Positions 1-6,413 of a stretch of 9,170 nucleotides of DNA are shown piece by piece (within the stretch, counting starts at the first letter, position 1; each line of letters begins with the position of its first letter). The notes under the pieces were generated by a model. That model was not told the origin of the DNA, did no database searches, and saw only the letters and a program-made list of their open reading frames with translations. The position numbers were made by a program, and so were the translations under genes. The stretch covers positions 1-9,170 of the forward strand of contig JAMFSG010000350.1 of assembly GCA_026225155.1 (NCBI GenBank). The letters are read 5' to 3'. The stretch is from Verrucomicrobiota bacterium. Its GTDB lineage: Bacteria > Verrucomicrobiota > Verrucomicrobiia > Limisphaerales > UBA11358.

Positions 1-461
1 CGACGCGCGAGTGCACGTTGGTGGACATCACCTGCGATTCCGACGGCCCGATCAACAAGTTCATTGACCTGCGCGATGTGCGCGACACGTTGCCGCTGCA
101 TTCGCTCACCACGACCAATGGCAACGGCAAACCTGATCCGTATCGCATCGGATTTTTTCTGATGGGCGCGTATCAGGACATCATGGGCGATCTGCATAAT
201 CTTTTCGGCCGCGTGAACGAGGTCCACGTTTTTCTCGAGCCCGACGAACCGACCGGTTATTACATCGAAGAAATCATTGATGGCGCGACGATCATCCATT
301 CGCTCTCGCAAGTGCAATACGACGAGAACGAACTCAAGCGCCAGATGAAAGCGCAGATGGACGAAGCCATCAAATCCGACCGCATGAAACCGAGTGAAGC
401 GATGCGCCTGCTGGATGATTATGAAAAAGGTTTGAGGTCTTATACTTATTTGAGTTTTTGA
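1..461 (+). CDS. speA: Biosynthetic arginine decarboxylase, C-terminal part
   Basis: The 3' end of a gene that begins before the window; the first complete codon is at base 3 and about 152 residues are present of a family usually 630-660 residues long. The product would be the PLP-dependent enzyme that decarboxylates arginine to agmatine, the first step of the agmatine route to putrescine, in the cytoplasm. The signature TCDSDG near the start of the visible part matches the conserved C-terminal active-site segment of SpeA, which contributes cysteine and aspartate to the substrate site in this fold-type III family. It is followed by LPLH, by GFFLMGAYQDIMGDLHNLFG and by VHVFLE, all in family order. 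The C-terminal tail from about residue 100 of the visible part is helical and charged, as in SpeA. The gene converges on the minus-strand ATP-grasp gene with 33 bases between stops. The TTG at 18 is only an internal codon, not a start. Confidence 0.95.
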   Translation, partial: TRECTLVDITCDSDGPINKFIDLRDVRDTLPLHSLTTTNGNGKPDPYRIGFFLMGAYQDIMGDLHNLFGRVNEVHVFLEPDEPTGYYIEEIIDGATIIHSLSQVQYDENELKRQMKAQMDEAIKSDRMKPSEAMRLLDDYEKGLRSYTYLSF

Positions 462-470
462 AAAAGATTT

Positions 471-486
471 GGTCGGCGATGCGACC
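471..486. terminator. Possible weak bidirectional terminator hairpin
   Basis: GGTCG (471-475) and CGACC (482-486) can form a 5-bp stem with a 6-base loop in the short gap between the convergent speA and ATP-grasp stops. On the minus strand the stem is followed after a few bases by TCTTTTTC, a short T-rich run. On the plus strand the following bases are only loosely T-rich. The stem is short, so this is a candidate only, supported mainly by its position between two converging genes. Confidence 0.3.
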
Positions 487-494
487 GGCTTAAA

Positions 495-1382
495 TCATTT
501 TCCATAACCTTCGATGCGCCATTGTGCGCCCAGCACGGCATCAAATTCCTTGGGTTCAAATTGATGGCTGCCGTTCAAAGGGAAATTCGTCAATTCGCCA
601 AAAAAAATCCGGCCACCCACTTCATAAAGATCAACGCGGACAAAATCAGTTTCCTCGCCGAGCCGTTCAGCGATTTTTATCATCTGATCCAGGCATGCGG
701 GCTTGAGAACCGGTCTGGTTGAGTTGGGCAAATCATAACGGACGTCCAGGCGTTTCCATTCCCGCGTAAAAAGATCGCGCTGGTGACCGATAAAGCGATC
801 CATATCCACTTGAATCACGAAAGCTTTGCCGTTGAACACGAAAAATTTATAATCGTAGGCTGCTTCACCGTGGCCGGAATCCAAAAAACTTTCAATCATG
901 ATTTTCGGCGGGATGCCCTCATATGCCCATTCGCCATTCGATGCGCCATAGCTCGTAGAAAGCCATTTCTGGCAGGTGCGCCGGAGATCGGCTTCATCTT
1001 CAAGCCGTTTATTTTTTACGATGCGGACAAAGCCGCTGCCGTGATTGGCCTTCATGACGAACCGATCGGGCAGCAGATCAAACCGGATTTCTTCCGGCCT
1101 GTCAGTTACGGCCAGCAGATTGACCAAGATTTCCGCGCCGATTTTCTGTCGCACATATTCCCGCGCCTGCAATTTGTCCGCAAAAGTGACCAGCAACGGG
1201 CGGCGGTCATAAATCATTTTGTAGAATAATTTTTGATTGAAAGTTTTTGGCTTGAGTAACAGGCAGAAATCTCTGTGCCGGGAATGATAACGCAACACAT
1301 ATTGCCAATGCAGCGGCAAACGGGCGAGCAGCGAACCGCGATTAAGCCCGATTTTCCGCCTGAATTGTTTTAGCACACTCAT
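495..1382 (-). CDS. TupA-like ATP-grasp family protein
   Basis: A 295-residue soluble protein of the TupA-like ATP-grasp family (Pfam ATPgrasp_TupA), usually found in capsule, teichuronopeptide or polysaccharide clusters, where members are thought to ligate amino acids to sugar or peptide acceptors. Visible family landmarks, in order, are FNQK (about 48-51), a DK-x-x-REYV segment (about 69-77), the nucleotide-binding stretch FVMKANHGSG (108-117), DYKFFVFNG (177-185), FVRVDLY (247-253) and FGELTNFP (262-269), where the glutamate is expected to bind metal. I chose the ATG at 1382. A TTG at 1397 would add five residues and has the better ribosome site: GGGTGA at 1404-1409, six bases upstream. 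The start is therefore open. There are no glycosyltransferase neighbours, so the substrate cannot be guessed from context. The gene is divergent from the membrane protein at 1563. Confidence 0.85.
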   Translation of the reverse strand: MSVLKQFRRKIGLNRGSLLARLPLHWQYVLRYHSRHRDFCLLLKPKTFNQKLFYKMIYDRRPLLVTFADKLQAREYVRQKIGAEILVNLLAVTDRPEEIRFDLLPDRFVMKANHGSGFVRIVKNKRLEDEADLRRTCQKWLSTSYGASNGEWAYEGIPPKIMIESFLDSGHGEAAYDYKFFVFNGKAFVIQVDMDRFIGHQRDLFTREWKRLDVRYDLPNSTRPVLKPACLDQMIKIAERLGEETDFVRVDLYEVGGRIFFGELTNFPLNGSHQFEPKEFDAVLGAQWRIEGYGK

Positions 1383-1419
1383 AAATAAACATTGCAAATT
1401 TATTCACCCGTGAGAGCGC

Positions 1420-1428
1420 ATGATAACA
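1420..1428 (-). promoter_or_regulatory. Possible extended -10 promoter of the ATP-grasp gene
   Basis: On the minus strand TGTTATCAT reads as an extended -10 (TG, one base, then TATCAT, five of six matches to TATAAT). It would start transcription near 1413, just upstream of GGGTGA and the TTG/ATG start candidates. No good -35 is visible. Inferred from motif match and position only. Confidence 0.3.
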
Positions 1429-1526
1429 AGGTTGCAAATCTACCTGCCAGCAGAATTGCCGTCTGTCAGCTTGAAAGCGGAAAATATTTAGCGGATGAAA
1501 TTCTTTTCTCTGCCCGCTGATTTTGT

Positions 1527-1554
1527 TTCATCCTTCATCGCTCATCGTTCATAC
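1527..1554. repeat. Four tandem degenerate heptamers
   Basis: Bases 1527-1554 divide exactly into four 7-mers: TTCATCC, TTCATCG, CTCATCG and TTCATAC. The array ends eight bases before the ATG of the downstream membrane protein, so it lies in the leader or promoter of that gene. It may be a short tandemly repeated sequence whose copy number could vary, or part of a dispersed family. Confidence 0.6.
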
Positions 1555-1562
1555 TTTTCCGA

Positions 1563-2249
1563 ATGTCCGATGCCGTCTCGAATCCTGAACTGCTCCGCTC
1601 GCTGGGCAAACTCACGCGCGGACTTTCCGCTTTGTTCTGGGGTTTGCCCGCGTGGCTGATCGTCAGTGCAGAAACCGCACGCGCGGATGTGTTGAATCCG
1701 ACCGGCATCATTCCCGCGATCATCGTCAATCTGCTTTTGCTCTACGGACTTAGGCAGATCAGCCATTTTCAAAAAACGGAACGTCCGTGGCGTAACGCGC
1801 TCGACCGTGCGAAAATTTTCGGCCTCATCAACCTCGGCCTGTGTCCGTTTCTTTACTGGCAAAATAAGATGCCGCAGCAAACTTTTTTCGTGGTGGCGAT
1901 TTTTGCGCTCGTTTTGTCCGCGTTGCTGTTTCTGTTCAACCTGAACATCGTGCTCCGCCAACTCGGCGCGATGCTGCCCGACGAAACGTTGCGGCAAGAA
2001 ACGCGGCTGTTCACCGCGCTTAACCGCTGGCTGCTCATCGCGTGGCTCGTGTGCGTGCTCGCGACAACGTTCGTTCCGCCGCTGTTTGGTTTGTCGTCAC
2101 GCATCAACCCGAGTCTGCTGCTCTGGCTGCAACACATTTCCACGACCGTGTTGCTCTCGCTGGGATTATCGCCGCTCGCCATCACGATGGCTTTGGTTTG
2201 GAAAGCAAAAGAAGTCATCTTCGACAGCGTTTTCGGCGCGCGCCAATAA
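1563..2249 (+). CDS. Unknown multi-spanning membrane protein (228 aa)
   Basis: I do not recognise a family. The protein begins at an ATG with no Shine-Dalgarno sequence, just after a heptamer repeat. About five hydrophobic stretches long enough to cross the membrane can be seen: roughly residues 21-36 (weak, ending AWLIVSA), 46-64, 84-99, 107-131 and 155-175, with a last one near 188-212. The loop between the second and third is basic and polar (RQISHFQKTERPWRN). There are no cysteine clusters, catalytic motifs or nucleotide-binding motifs. It is likely an inner-membrane protein. It is divergent from the ATP-grasp gene and followed by a hairpin-rich repeat, so it is probably transcribed alone. 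The reading frame is supported by the consistent hydrophobic pattern; the antisense open frames across it have the basic, low-complexity look of shadows. Confidence 0.75.
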   Translation: MSDAVSNPELLRSLGKLTRGLSALFWGLPAWLIVSAETARADVLNPTGIIPAIIVNLLLLYGLRQISHFQKTERPWRNALDRAKIFGLINLGLCPFLYWQNKMPQQTFFVVAIFALVLSALLFLFNLNIVLRQLGAMLPDETLRQETRLFTALNRWLLIAWLVCVLATTFVPPLFGLSSRINPSLLLWLQHISTTVLLSLGLSPLAITMALVWKAKEVIFDSVFGARQ

Positions 2250-2264
2250 GCAGTGTTTTGATTT

Positions 2265-2400
2265 GGTAGGGACGGCGCGCGCGCCGTCCGCGCCGGGTTG
2301 CGGCGCAACGGAATTGCAAGAAGTTCACGCAACGACGTTCGTTTTCCGTCGCCTGACGCTGCGCTCGGCGACGGGGACATCGCAGCGCGATGTCCCTACC
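2265..2400 (+). repeat. Hairpin-rich dispersed repeat, copy A
   Basis: A 136-bp element bounded by the 9-bp inverted ends GGTAGGGAC and GTCCCTACC. Reading 5' to 3' it can form four hairpins. The first is a 10+10 perfect palindrome of GGACGGCGCG. The second is GTTGC-ggc-GCAAC. The third is CCGTCGCC with GGCGACGG around a 13-base loop. The fourth is GGGACATCGC-agc-GCGATGTCCC. A second copy at about 85-90% identity lies inverted at 3788-3924. The element fills most of the gap between the membrane protein and the aminotransferase. It carries no open frame of its own and no transposase; it resembles REP/BIME- or MITE-type intergenic repeats. Confidence 0.88.
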
Positions 2401-2470
2401 TTTCAAATTGCGCCAATAACGTCGCTTGCTTGCGGCGTTTGATTTCTGCTAGCGTCTGCGTCCTTTTCAC

Positions 2471-3745
2471 ATGAAAAACGCCCTGTCAGCTCTTGGCCGT
2501 CGCACCACGCCGCCACCGATTTCGTGGATGATGAAAACCGCGCTTTCGCATCCGAAATTGATTTCGCTCGCCGCCGGTTTTACCGACAACGCCACGTTGC
2601 CGGTGGAAATTTCCCGCAAGCTGCTCAATGAAATTTTGCGCGATGGAAAAATCGGCCAGCCGGCGTTGCAATATGGCGTAACCGCCGGCGAAAAAAATTT
2701 ACGCGAACTCACGGCACAGCATCTGCAAAAACTCGATGGCGCGCCGGCATCGAATAAAAATTATTCCGCGGAGCGTGTCGTCATTTCCGGCGGCTCGCAG
2801 CAATTGCTTTACATCACGCTGGAAGCGTTGTGCGACGAAGGCGACATCATTTTGGTCGAAGACCCGACGTATTTCGTTTTTTTGAGCATCTTGCAAAGTC
2901 GCGGCATCCAGGCGCGCGGCGTTAAATTGGAACGCGACGGCATCAATCTCGAAAATTTGGAAAAAGTCCTGACGCGCTTGAAAAAATCCGGCGAACTTCG
3001 CCGCGTCAAAGCGCTTTATCTCGTCAGCTATTTTCAAAATCCCACCGGCGCGACGACTTCGCGCGCCAAAAAACTGGCCGCGCTGAAGCTGTTAAAAAAA
3101 TTTGAAAGCGCCGCCGGCCATCCACTTTATCTGCTCGAAGACGCCGCGTATCGCGAATTGAGTTTTGGCCGCAGCACCGACGTGCCAACTGCGCTCACGC
3201 TGCCCGGCGCAGCGCAACGCGTCATCTACACCGGCACATACAGCAAACCTTACGGCCCCGGCGCGCGTGTCGGCTTCGGGATTTTGCCCGAACCGCTGCT
3301 CACGACCGTTTTGCGCATCAAAGGCAATCATGATTTCGGCACGGCGAATCTGTTGCAACAACTTTTGGCGCGTGCGATCGCGACGGGATTTTATTCGCAG
3401 CACGTCGCCAAAATCCAAAAACGTTACGACCAAAAAGCGCGCGTGATGAAAGCCGCGCTTGCGGAATATTTTCCCGCCAGCGTCGAGATTTGGGAATCCG
3501 GCGGCGGACTTTATTTTTGGGCGCGTTTGCCGCGCGGCCTTTCCGCCGGCGTAAAATCAAAAGTGTTTAAAGCCGCTTTGAAAAATGACGTGCTCTACGT
3601 TCCGGGCGAATTATGTTACGGCGAAGATCCGTCGCGTCGCAAACCGGACAACGAAATGCGCCTCAGCTTCGGCAGCGCCAGCGAAGAAAATATCCGCGAA
3701 GGCATCAAGCGATTGGGCAAAGTTTTGCAGCAATTTTTGAAATAA
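2471..3745 (+). CDS. PLP-dependent aminotransferase, MocR/LysN-type class I fold
   Basis: A 424-residue cytoplasmic fold-type I aminotransferase, full length for a stand-alone enzyme without the DNA-binding domain of MocR regulators. Landmarks are SGGSQQ (106-111, cofactor phosphate side), NPTGA (190-194), DAAY (224-227; Asp224 should pair with the pyridine nitrogen and Tyr227 with the ring oxygen), the Schiff-base lysine Lys259 in GTYSKPYGPGARVGF, and MRLSFG (396-401), whose Arg397 should bind the substrate carboxylate. This pattern best fits the aminoadipate/aromatic/branched-chain group (LysN-like, often with 2-oxoglutarate as acceptor). The actual amino donor cannot be read from sequence. 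The ATG at 2471 has no Shine-Dalgarno; a poor TTGCTT-N18-TAGCGT promoter (2426-2455, with TG before the -10) would give a very short leader. The gene sits alone between two inverted repeat copies. Confidence 0.92.
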   Translation: MKNALSALGRRTTPPPISWMMKTALSHPKLISLAAGFTDNATLPVEISRKLLNEILRDGKIGQPALQYGVTAGEKNLRELTAQHLQKLDGAPASNKNYSAERVVISGGSQQLLYITLEALCDEGDIILVEDPTYFVFLSILQSRGIQARGVKLERDGINLENLEKVLTRLKKSGELRRVKALYLVSYFQNPTGATTSRAKKLAALKLLKKFESAAGHPLYLLEDAAYRELSFGRSTDVPTALTLPGAAQRVIYTGTYSKPYGPGARVGFGILPEPLLTTVLRIKGNHDFGTANLLQQLLARAIATGFYSQHVAKIQKRYDQKARVMKAALAEYFPASVEIWESGGGLYFWARLPRGLSAGVKSKVFKAALKNDVLYVPGELCYGEDPSRRKPDNEMRLSFGSASEENIREGIKRLGKVLQQFLK

Positions 3746-3787
3746 GATTTGGCCGCGCCCGCCTGCCGAATAATGTCTTGTTTGCAA

Positions 3788-3924
3788 GGTAGGGACATCG
3801 CGCCGCGATGTCCCCGTCACCGAGCGCAGCGTCAGGTGACGGAGCCGAACGTCGTTGCGTAAACGCCTTTGCCCATCCGTTGCGCCGCAACCCGGCGCGG
3901 ACGGCGCAGCGCGCCGTCCCTACC
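3788..3924 (-). repeat. Hairpin-rich dispersed repeat, copy B (inverted)
   Basis: A 137-bp inverted relative of the element at 2265-2400, with the same 9-bp ends. Differences from copy A cluster in an unpaired central part of about 15 bases. The outer hairpins are conserved: GGACGGCGC-gct-GCGCCGTCC, GTTGC-ggc-GCAAC, and GGGACATCGC with GCGATGTCCC. The third stem reads CCGTCACC with GGTGACGG where copy A has CCGTCGCC with GGCGACGG, a paired change that keeps the helix. The copy lies in the 249-bp gap after the aminotransferase. The rest of that gap holds no gene and no clear promoter. Confidence 0.88.
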
Positions 3925-3994
3925 AAATCAAGATATTGCCGCTTGCCGAAGTCGCTGGATTATTTAGAAAAGCCCTGACAAATTATTCGGAATC

Positions 3995-4918
3995 ATGAAA
4001 ATCAAAATCACAATCCTGACGATCATCCTATTGGCGGGATTTTTTTCGGCATCTAGCGTGGCGCGCGCGGACACTGATTCAAATGCCATTCCGGCTGAAG
4101 TCGTAACGATTCTTAAAAGTCTGAAATATCAGCAAGGCGAGATTGACCTGCGCGGCGGGCTGGCAAAATTGACCGTGCCGAAGGATTTTAATTTTCTTAA
4201 CGCCGATGACGCGGAAACGGTTTTGGTAAAATTGTGGGGCAATCCACCTTCCGAAGTGAAACCGCTCGGCCTGTTGATTCCGGCGGGCATAACGCCGTTG
4301 AGCTCCAACGCATGGGTCGTGACGATTGATTACAGCGAAGAAGGTTTTGTGAAAGATGATGACGCGAGCAAAATCAATTACGACGATTTGCTTAAACAGA
4401 TGCAGCAAGGCACCGCCGAAAGCAATAAAATGCGGAAGGAAAAAGGTTATCCCACCGTGGATTTGCTCGGCTGGGCCGCGCCGCCTCGTTATGACGCCGC
4501 CGCGCATAAATTGTATTGGGCGAAAAAATTGCAATTTGAAGGCGAAACCGGCGAGACGTTGAATTACAGCATCCGCATTTTGGGACGTAAAGGTGTGCTA
4601 GAATTGAATGCCATCGCCGCCGTGGATCAACTGCCGGAAATTGACGCGCAGACACCGGAGATTCTCGGCATGGTGGATTTCAAGGAAGGCAGCCGCTACG
4701 CGGATTTTGATCCGAAGGTGGACAAGGTCGCAAAATATGGGATCGCCACGCTCATCGCCGGCGGTGTTTTGGCGGGCGCGGCGAAGCTGGGGCTGCTCAA
4801 AGGTTTATGGATCGCCATTCTTGCTTTGAAAAAATTTATCATCATCGGCGTGATTGCCGTGGTGGCGTTTTTCAAAAAACTTTTCAACCGCAGAAATAAT
4901 TCCAGCGGCGGAAATTGA
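3995..4918 (+). CDS. DUF2167-type membrane-anchored protein
   Basis: A 307-residue protein matching my memory of the DUF2167 family (Pfam), which has no established biochemical role. Residues 1-25 form a signal peptide (MKIKI, hydrophobic core, then VARA before DTDS), so the body faces the periplasm. The family pattern is clear: a Y-x-x-G-x-I-x-L-x-G-G segment (45-55), FLNADDAETVLVKLWGNPP (67-85), GFVKDDDA (117-124), LLGWAAPPRYD (157-167), LYWAKKL (173-179), LNYSIRILGRKGVLELN (189-205). The C-terminal end has two hydrophobic stretches (about 248-269 and 271-293) and then the basic, polar tail KKLFNRRNNSSGGN, placing the C-terminus in the cytoplasm or at the membrane face. Start is the ATG with a partial GGA upstream. 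It converges on the HIT gene 24 bases away. Confidence 0.85.
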   Translation: MKIKITILTIILLAGFFSASSVARADTDSNAIPAEVVTILKSLKYQQGEIDLRGGLAKLTVPKDFNFLNADDAETVLVKLWGNPPSEVKPLGLLIPAGITPLSSNAWVVTIDYSEEGFVKDDDASKINYDDLLKQMQQGTAESNKMRKEKGYPTVDLLGWAAPPRYDAAAHKLYWAKKLQFEGETGETLNYSIRILGRKGVLELNAIAAVDQLPEIDAQTPEILGMVDFKEGSRYADFDPKVDKVAKYGIATLIAGGVLAGAAKLGLLKGLWIAILALKKFIIIGVIAVVAFFKKLFNRRNNSSGGN

Positions 4919-4942
4919 TTTCCGAATTGTGGCAGAAGGATT

Positions 4943-5281
4943 TTAGCCGGGCGGCCACGTCAGATGGCGTCCGCCGAAAATATGACAATGCAAGTGCGGC
5001 ACAGTCTCGCCGCCGTCCACACCGTTATTGATGACCAGCCGGTAGCCGTTTTGCAGATTTAGTTTTTTTGCAACTTCAGCAGCTTTGAGCAACAGATGCC
5101 CGAGCAGATTTTGATCTTCAACTTTCGCCTCGGCGATGCGCGGAACGGGTTTCTTCGGGAAGATCAAAACGTGCGTCGGCGCTTGCGGATTGATGTCGCG
5201 GATCGCGAGAACCAGATCGTCCTCGTAAATGATTTCCGCCGGGATTTCGCGGGCGACGATTTTTTCAAAAAGAGTTTTCAT
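4943..5281 (-). CDS. HIT-family (HinT-like) nucleoside phosphoramidase/hydrolase
   Basis: A 112-residue histidine-triad protein of normal HinT length. The triad is His96, His98 and His100 in VPHLHCHIFGGR; the middle histidine is the nucleophile that is transiently nucleotidylated in the family. Other landmarks are the N-terminal FEKIVAREIPAEIIYEDD, the DINPQAPTHVLIFPKK strand region (29-44), and VINNGVDGG (83-91). Family members hydrolyse purine nucleoside phosphoramidates such as AMP-lysine conjugates, as cytoplasmic dimers. It is the third minus-strand gene after nrdR and the unknown 184-aa gene, but the 98-bp AT-rich gap before it may hold its own promoter. The ATG has no Shine-Dalgarno. 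Confidence 0.95.
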   Translation of the reverse strand: MKTLFEKIVAREIPAEIIYEDDLVLAIRDINPQAPTHVLIFPKKPVPRIAEAKVEDQNLLGHLLLKAAEVAKKLNLQNGYRLVINNGVDGGETVPHLHCHIFGGRHLTWPPG

Positions 5282-5284
5282 CCA

Positions 5285-5373
5285 GTTTTTAATTTTGAGT
5301 TTTAAGTTTTTAATTCAAAAAAAAGTCCCCGCGAATCGTTTTCAACTTAAAACTAAAAAATCAAAACTAAAAA
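5285..5373. repeat. AT-rich inverted repeat built of heptamers
   Basis: The gap between the HIT gene and the 184-aa gene holds two arms, 5285-5316 and 5343-5374, that match as an imperfect inverted repeat (about 26 of 32 positions) around a 26-base spacer. Each arm has a 7-base period. The left arm reads GTTTTTA, ATTTTGA, GTTTTAA, GTTTTTA. The right arm reads CTTAAAA, CTAAAAA, ATCAAAA, CTAAAAA. The arms are thus opposite-strand arrays of one heptamer type. In transcripts from the minus strand some mismatches become U-G pairs. Confidence 0.65.
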
Positions 5374-5379
5374 CTTTTG

Positions 5380-5934
5380 TTATTCCACCACGAGCGCGCA
5401 TTCGTTTTTTTGCGGCTCGGCGGTGAGACATTGGCGCAGATATTCGACGATTTGTTCTTCCATTTTTTCGCAGCGCAAACTCCAGCGGCGTGCGCCGGCA
5501 AGTTGCTTGACGCAGCCACGCAGGCCGCGAAAACGCAAGACGCGCGGCGAATGACGGAGTTGCGTGCGCAATTCGTCACGCAGGCGCGGGAAGAAAAACA
5601 GTTCAAGATTTTCGGCGGACTCACGCGCGAGCAACGCAAGATCAGCTTCGGGCGTGGCGGATTTTTGGTTTTCACCGAAGAGCGTGAGGCCGAGACCATG
5701 CAAGGCTTTTTCCAGCGCCTGCGCAAATTCGCCGACGGTGACGGATTCACGGTCGAGTTCGGTTTTGAAATAATGAAAAACGGACGCGGTCGCGTGCCGG
5801 AGCATTTTCGGGTCGAGCAAATCCAAGCCATCAGCCGTGCCGACGATTTCGATGGAAATCATTTCCGCCGAGCACGGAATGCTTTCGCCATTGTTGAGTT
5901 GAAAAATCAAACAATCAGATTGCAACGCGATCAT
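5380..5934 (-). CDS. Unknown protein translationally coupled to nrdR (184 aa)
   Basis: I do not recognise a family. The start ATG overlaps the nrdR stop as ATGA (5931-5934), and GGAGG at 5942-5946 lies seven bases upstream inside the nrdR coding end. This is the best Shine-Dalgarno in the window, so coupled translation with nrdR is likely. The protein is soluble, with no signal peptide or membrane segment. The N-terminal 30 residues look like beta strands (IALQSDCLIFQL, MISIEIVG). A helical middle follows (about 43-83), then another (97-127), then a basic stretch (130-150, rich in Arg) and a C-terminal amphipathic helix (157-170). Cysteines at 8, 21, 141, 155, 169 and 179 do not form a CxxC motif. 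The longer plus-strand open frame over the same DNA is rejected as a shadow. A role linked to nucleotide metabolism is only guilt by association. Confidence 0.75.
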   Translation of the reverse strand: MIALQSDCLIFQLNNGESIPCSAEMISIEIVGTADGLDLLDPKMLRHATASVFHYFKTELDRESVTVGEFAQALEKALHGLGLTLFGENQKSATPEADLALLARESAENLELFFFPRLRDELRTQLRHSPRVLRFRGLRGCVKQLAGARRWSLRCEKMEEQIVEYLRQCLTAEPQKNECALVVE

Positions 5935-6386
5935 TTGGCAGCCTCCATTTTTTGGACTTCTTGGACAAAATCAGTGGCTTCTTCAAACCGGCGATAGACG
6001 CTGGCGAAACGCACATACGCGACGGCATCCAGTTCACGCAAGCCGTCCATGACCATTTTGCCGATGGCTTCGCCGGGAACTTCGCTCTCGAATTTTCCGG
6101 TCACGACCGCAACAATATGATCCACCAAATCTTCGAGCGATTTCAAACTGACCGGACGTTTCTGACAGGCTTTGCGGATACCGGACAAAAGTTTTTCGCG
6201 GGAAAATTCTTCGCGCCGTCCATCGCGCTTGAGCACCATCAAGCCTTCGTGTTCGACTTCTTCGTAGGTGGTAAAGCGGTGATTGCAACTGAGACATTCG
6301 CGGCGACGACGGATGGTCGCGCCTTCACGCGAGGCTCGCGAATCAATGACTTTATCTTCCTGACCACCGCACTTGGGGCAACGCAT
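5931..6386 (-). CDS. nrdR: Transcriptional repressor NrdR
   Basis: A full-length 151-residue NrdR, the (d)ATP-sensing zinc-ribbon repressor of ribonucleotide reductase operons. The N-terminal zinc ribbon has Cys3, Cys6, Cys31 and Cys34 in MRCPKCGG and CLSCNHRF. VIDSR and the RRRREC segment are the canonical DNA-contacting part. The ATP-cone domain follows at about 49-139, with VLKRDGRREEFSREKLLSGIRKAC as its nucleotide-binding start and VAYVRFASVYRRFEE near its end. The gene leads a minus-strand set with the coupled 184-aa gene and possibly the HIT gene. Its promoter carries two NrdR-box-like sites, so it probably represses itself. No ribonucleotide reductase gene lies in this window. Confidence 0.97.
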   Translation of the reverse strand: MRCPKCGGQEDKVIDSRASREGATIRRRRECLSCNHRFTTYEEVEHEGLMVLKRDGRREEFSREKLLSGIRKACQKRPVSLKSLEDLVDHIVAVVTGKFESEVPGEAIGKMVMDGLRELDAVAYVRFASVYRRFEEATDFVQEVQKMEAAK

Positions 6387-6390
6387 AAAA

Positions 6391-6406
6391 CCACTTCTAA
6401 TTGTGG
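6391..6406 (-). promoter_or_regulatory. NrdR box, promoter-proximal
   Basis: The minus-strand 16-mer CCACAATTAGAAGTGG matches about 10 of 16 positions of the NrdR-box consensus acaCwAtATaTwGtgt as I remember it, including the key C4 and G13. It lies between the expected transcription start and the nrdR ATG, ending four bases before it, and starts exactly 31 bp from the second box. Confidence 0.7.
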
Positions 6407-6413
6407 TAGCAGC

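Noticed and set aside
783..1229. A 148-codon plus-strand open frame
   Set aside because: It is antisense to the ATP-grasp gene, whose frame carries clear family motifs; it is a codon-bias shadow.
1392..1439. Direct repeat TTGCAAAT at 1392-1399 and 1432-1439 as an operator pair
   Set aside because: An 8-base repeat 40 bases apart in an AT-rich gap is not far from chance, and nothing else supports a regulator site.
2265..3924. CRISPR array or insertion sequence
   Set aside because: There are only two long repeat copies, in inverted orientation, with a metabolic gene between them; there are no regular spacers, cas genes or transposase.
5377..5997. A 206-codon plus-strand open frame opposite the 184-aa gene and the end of nrdR
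   Set aside because: It runs antisense into the certain nrdR gene, has a composition typical of reverse-frame shadows, and the minus-strand frame has an ATGA overlap and a strong ribosome site.
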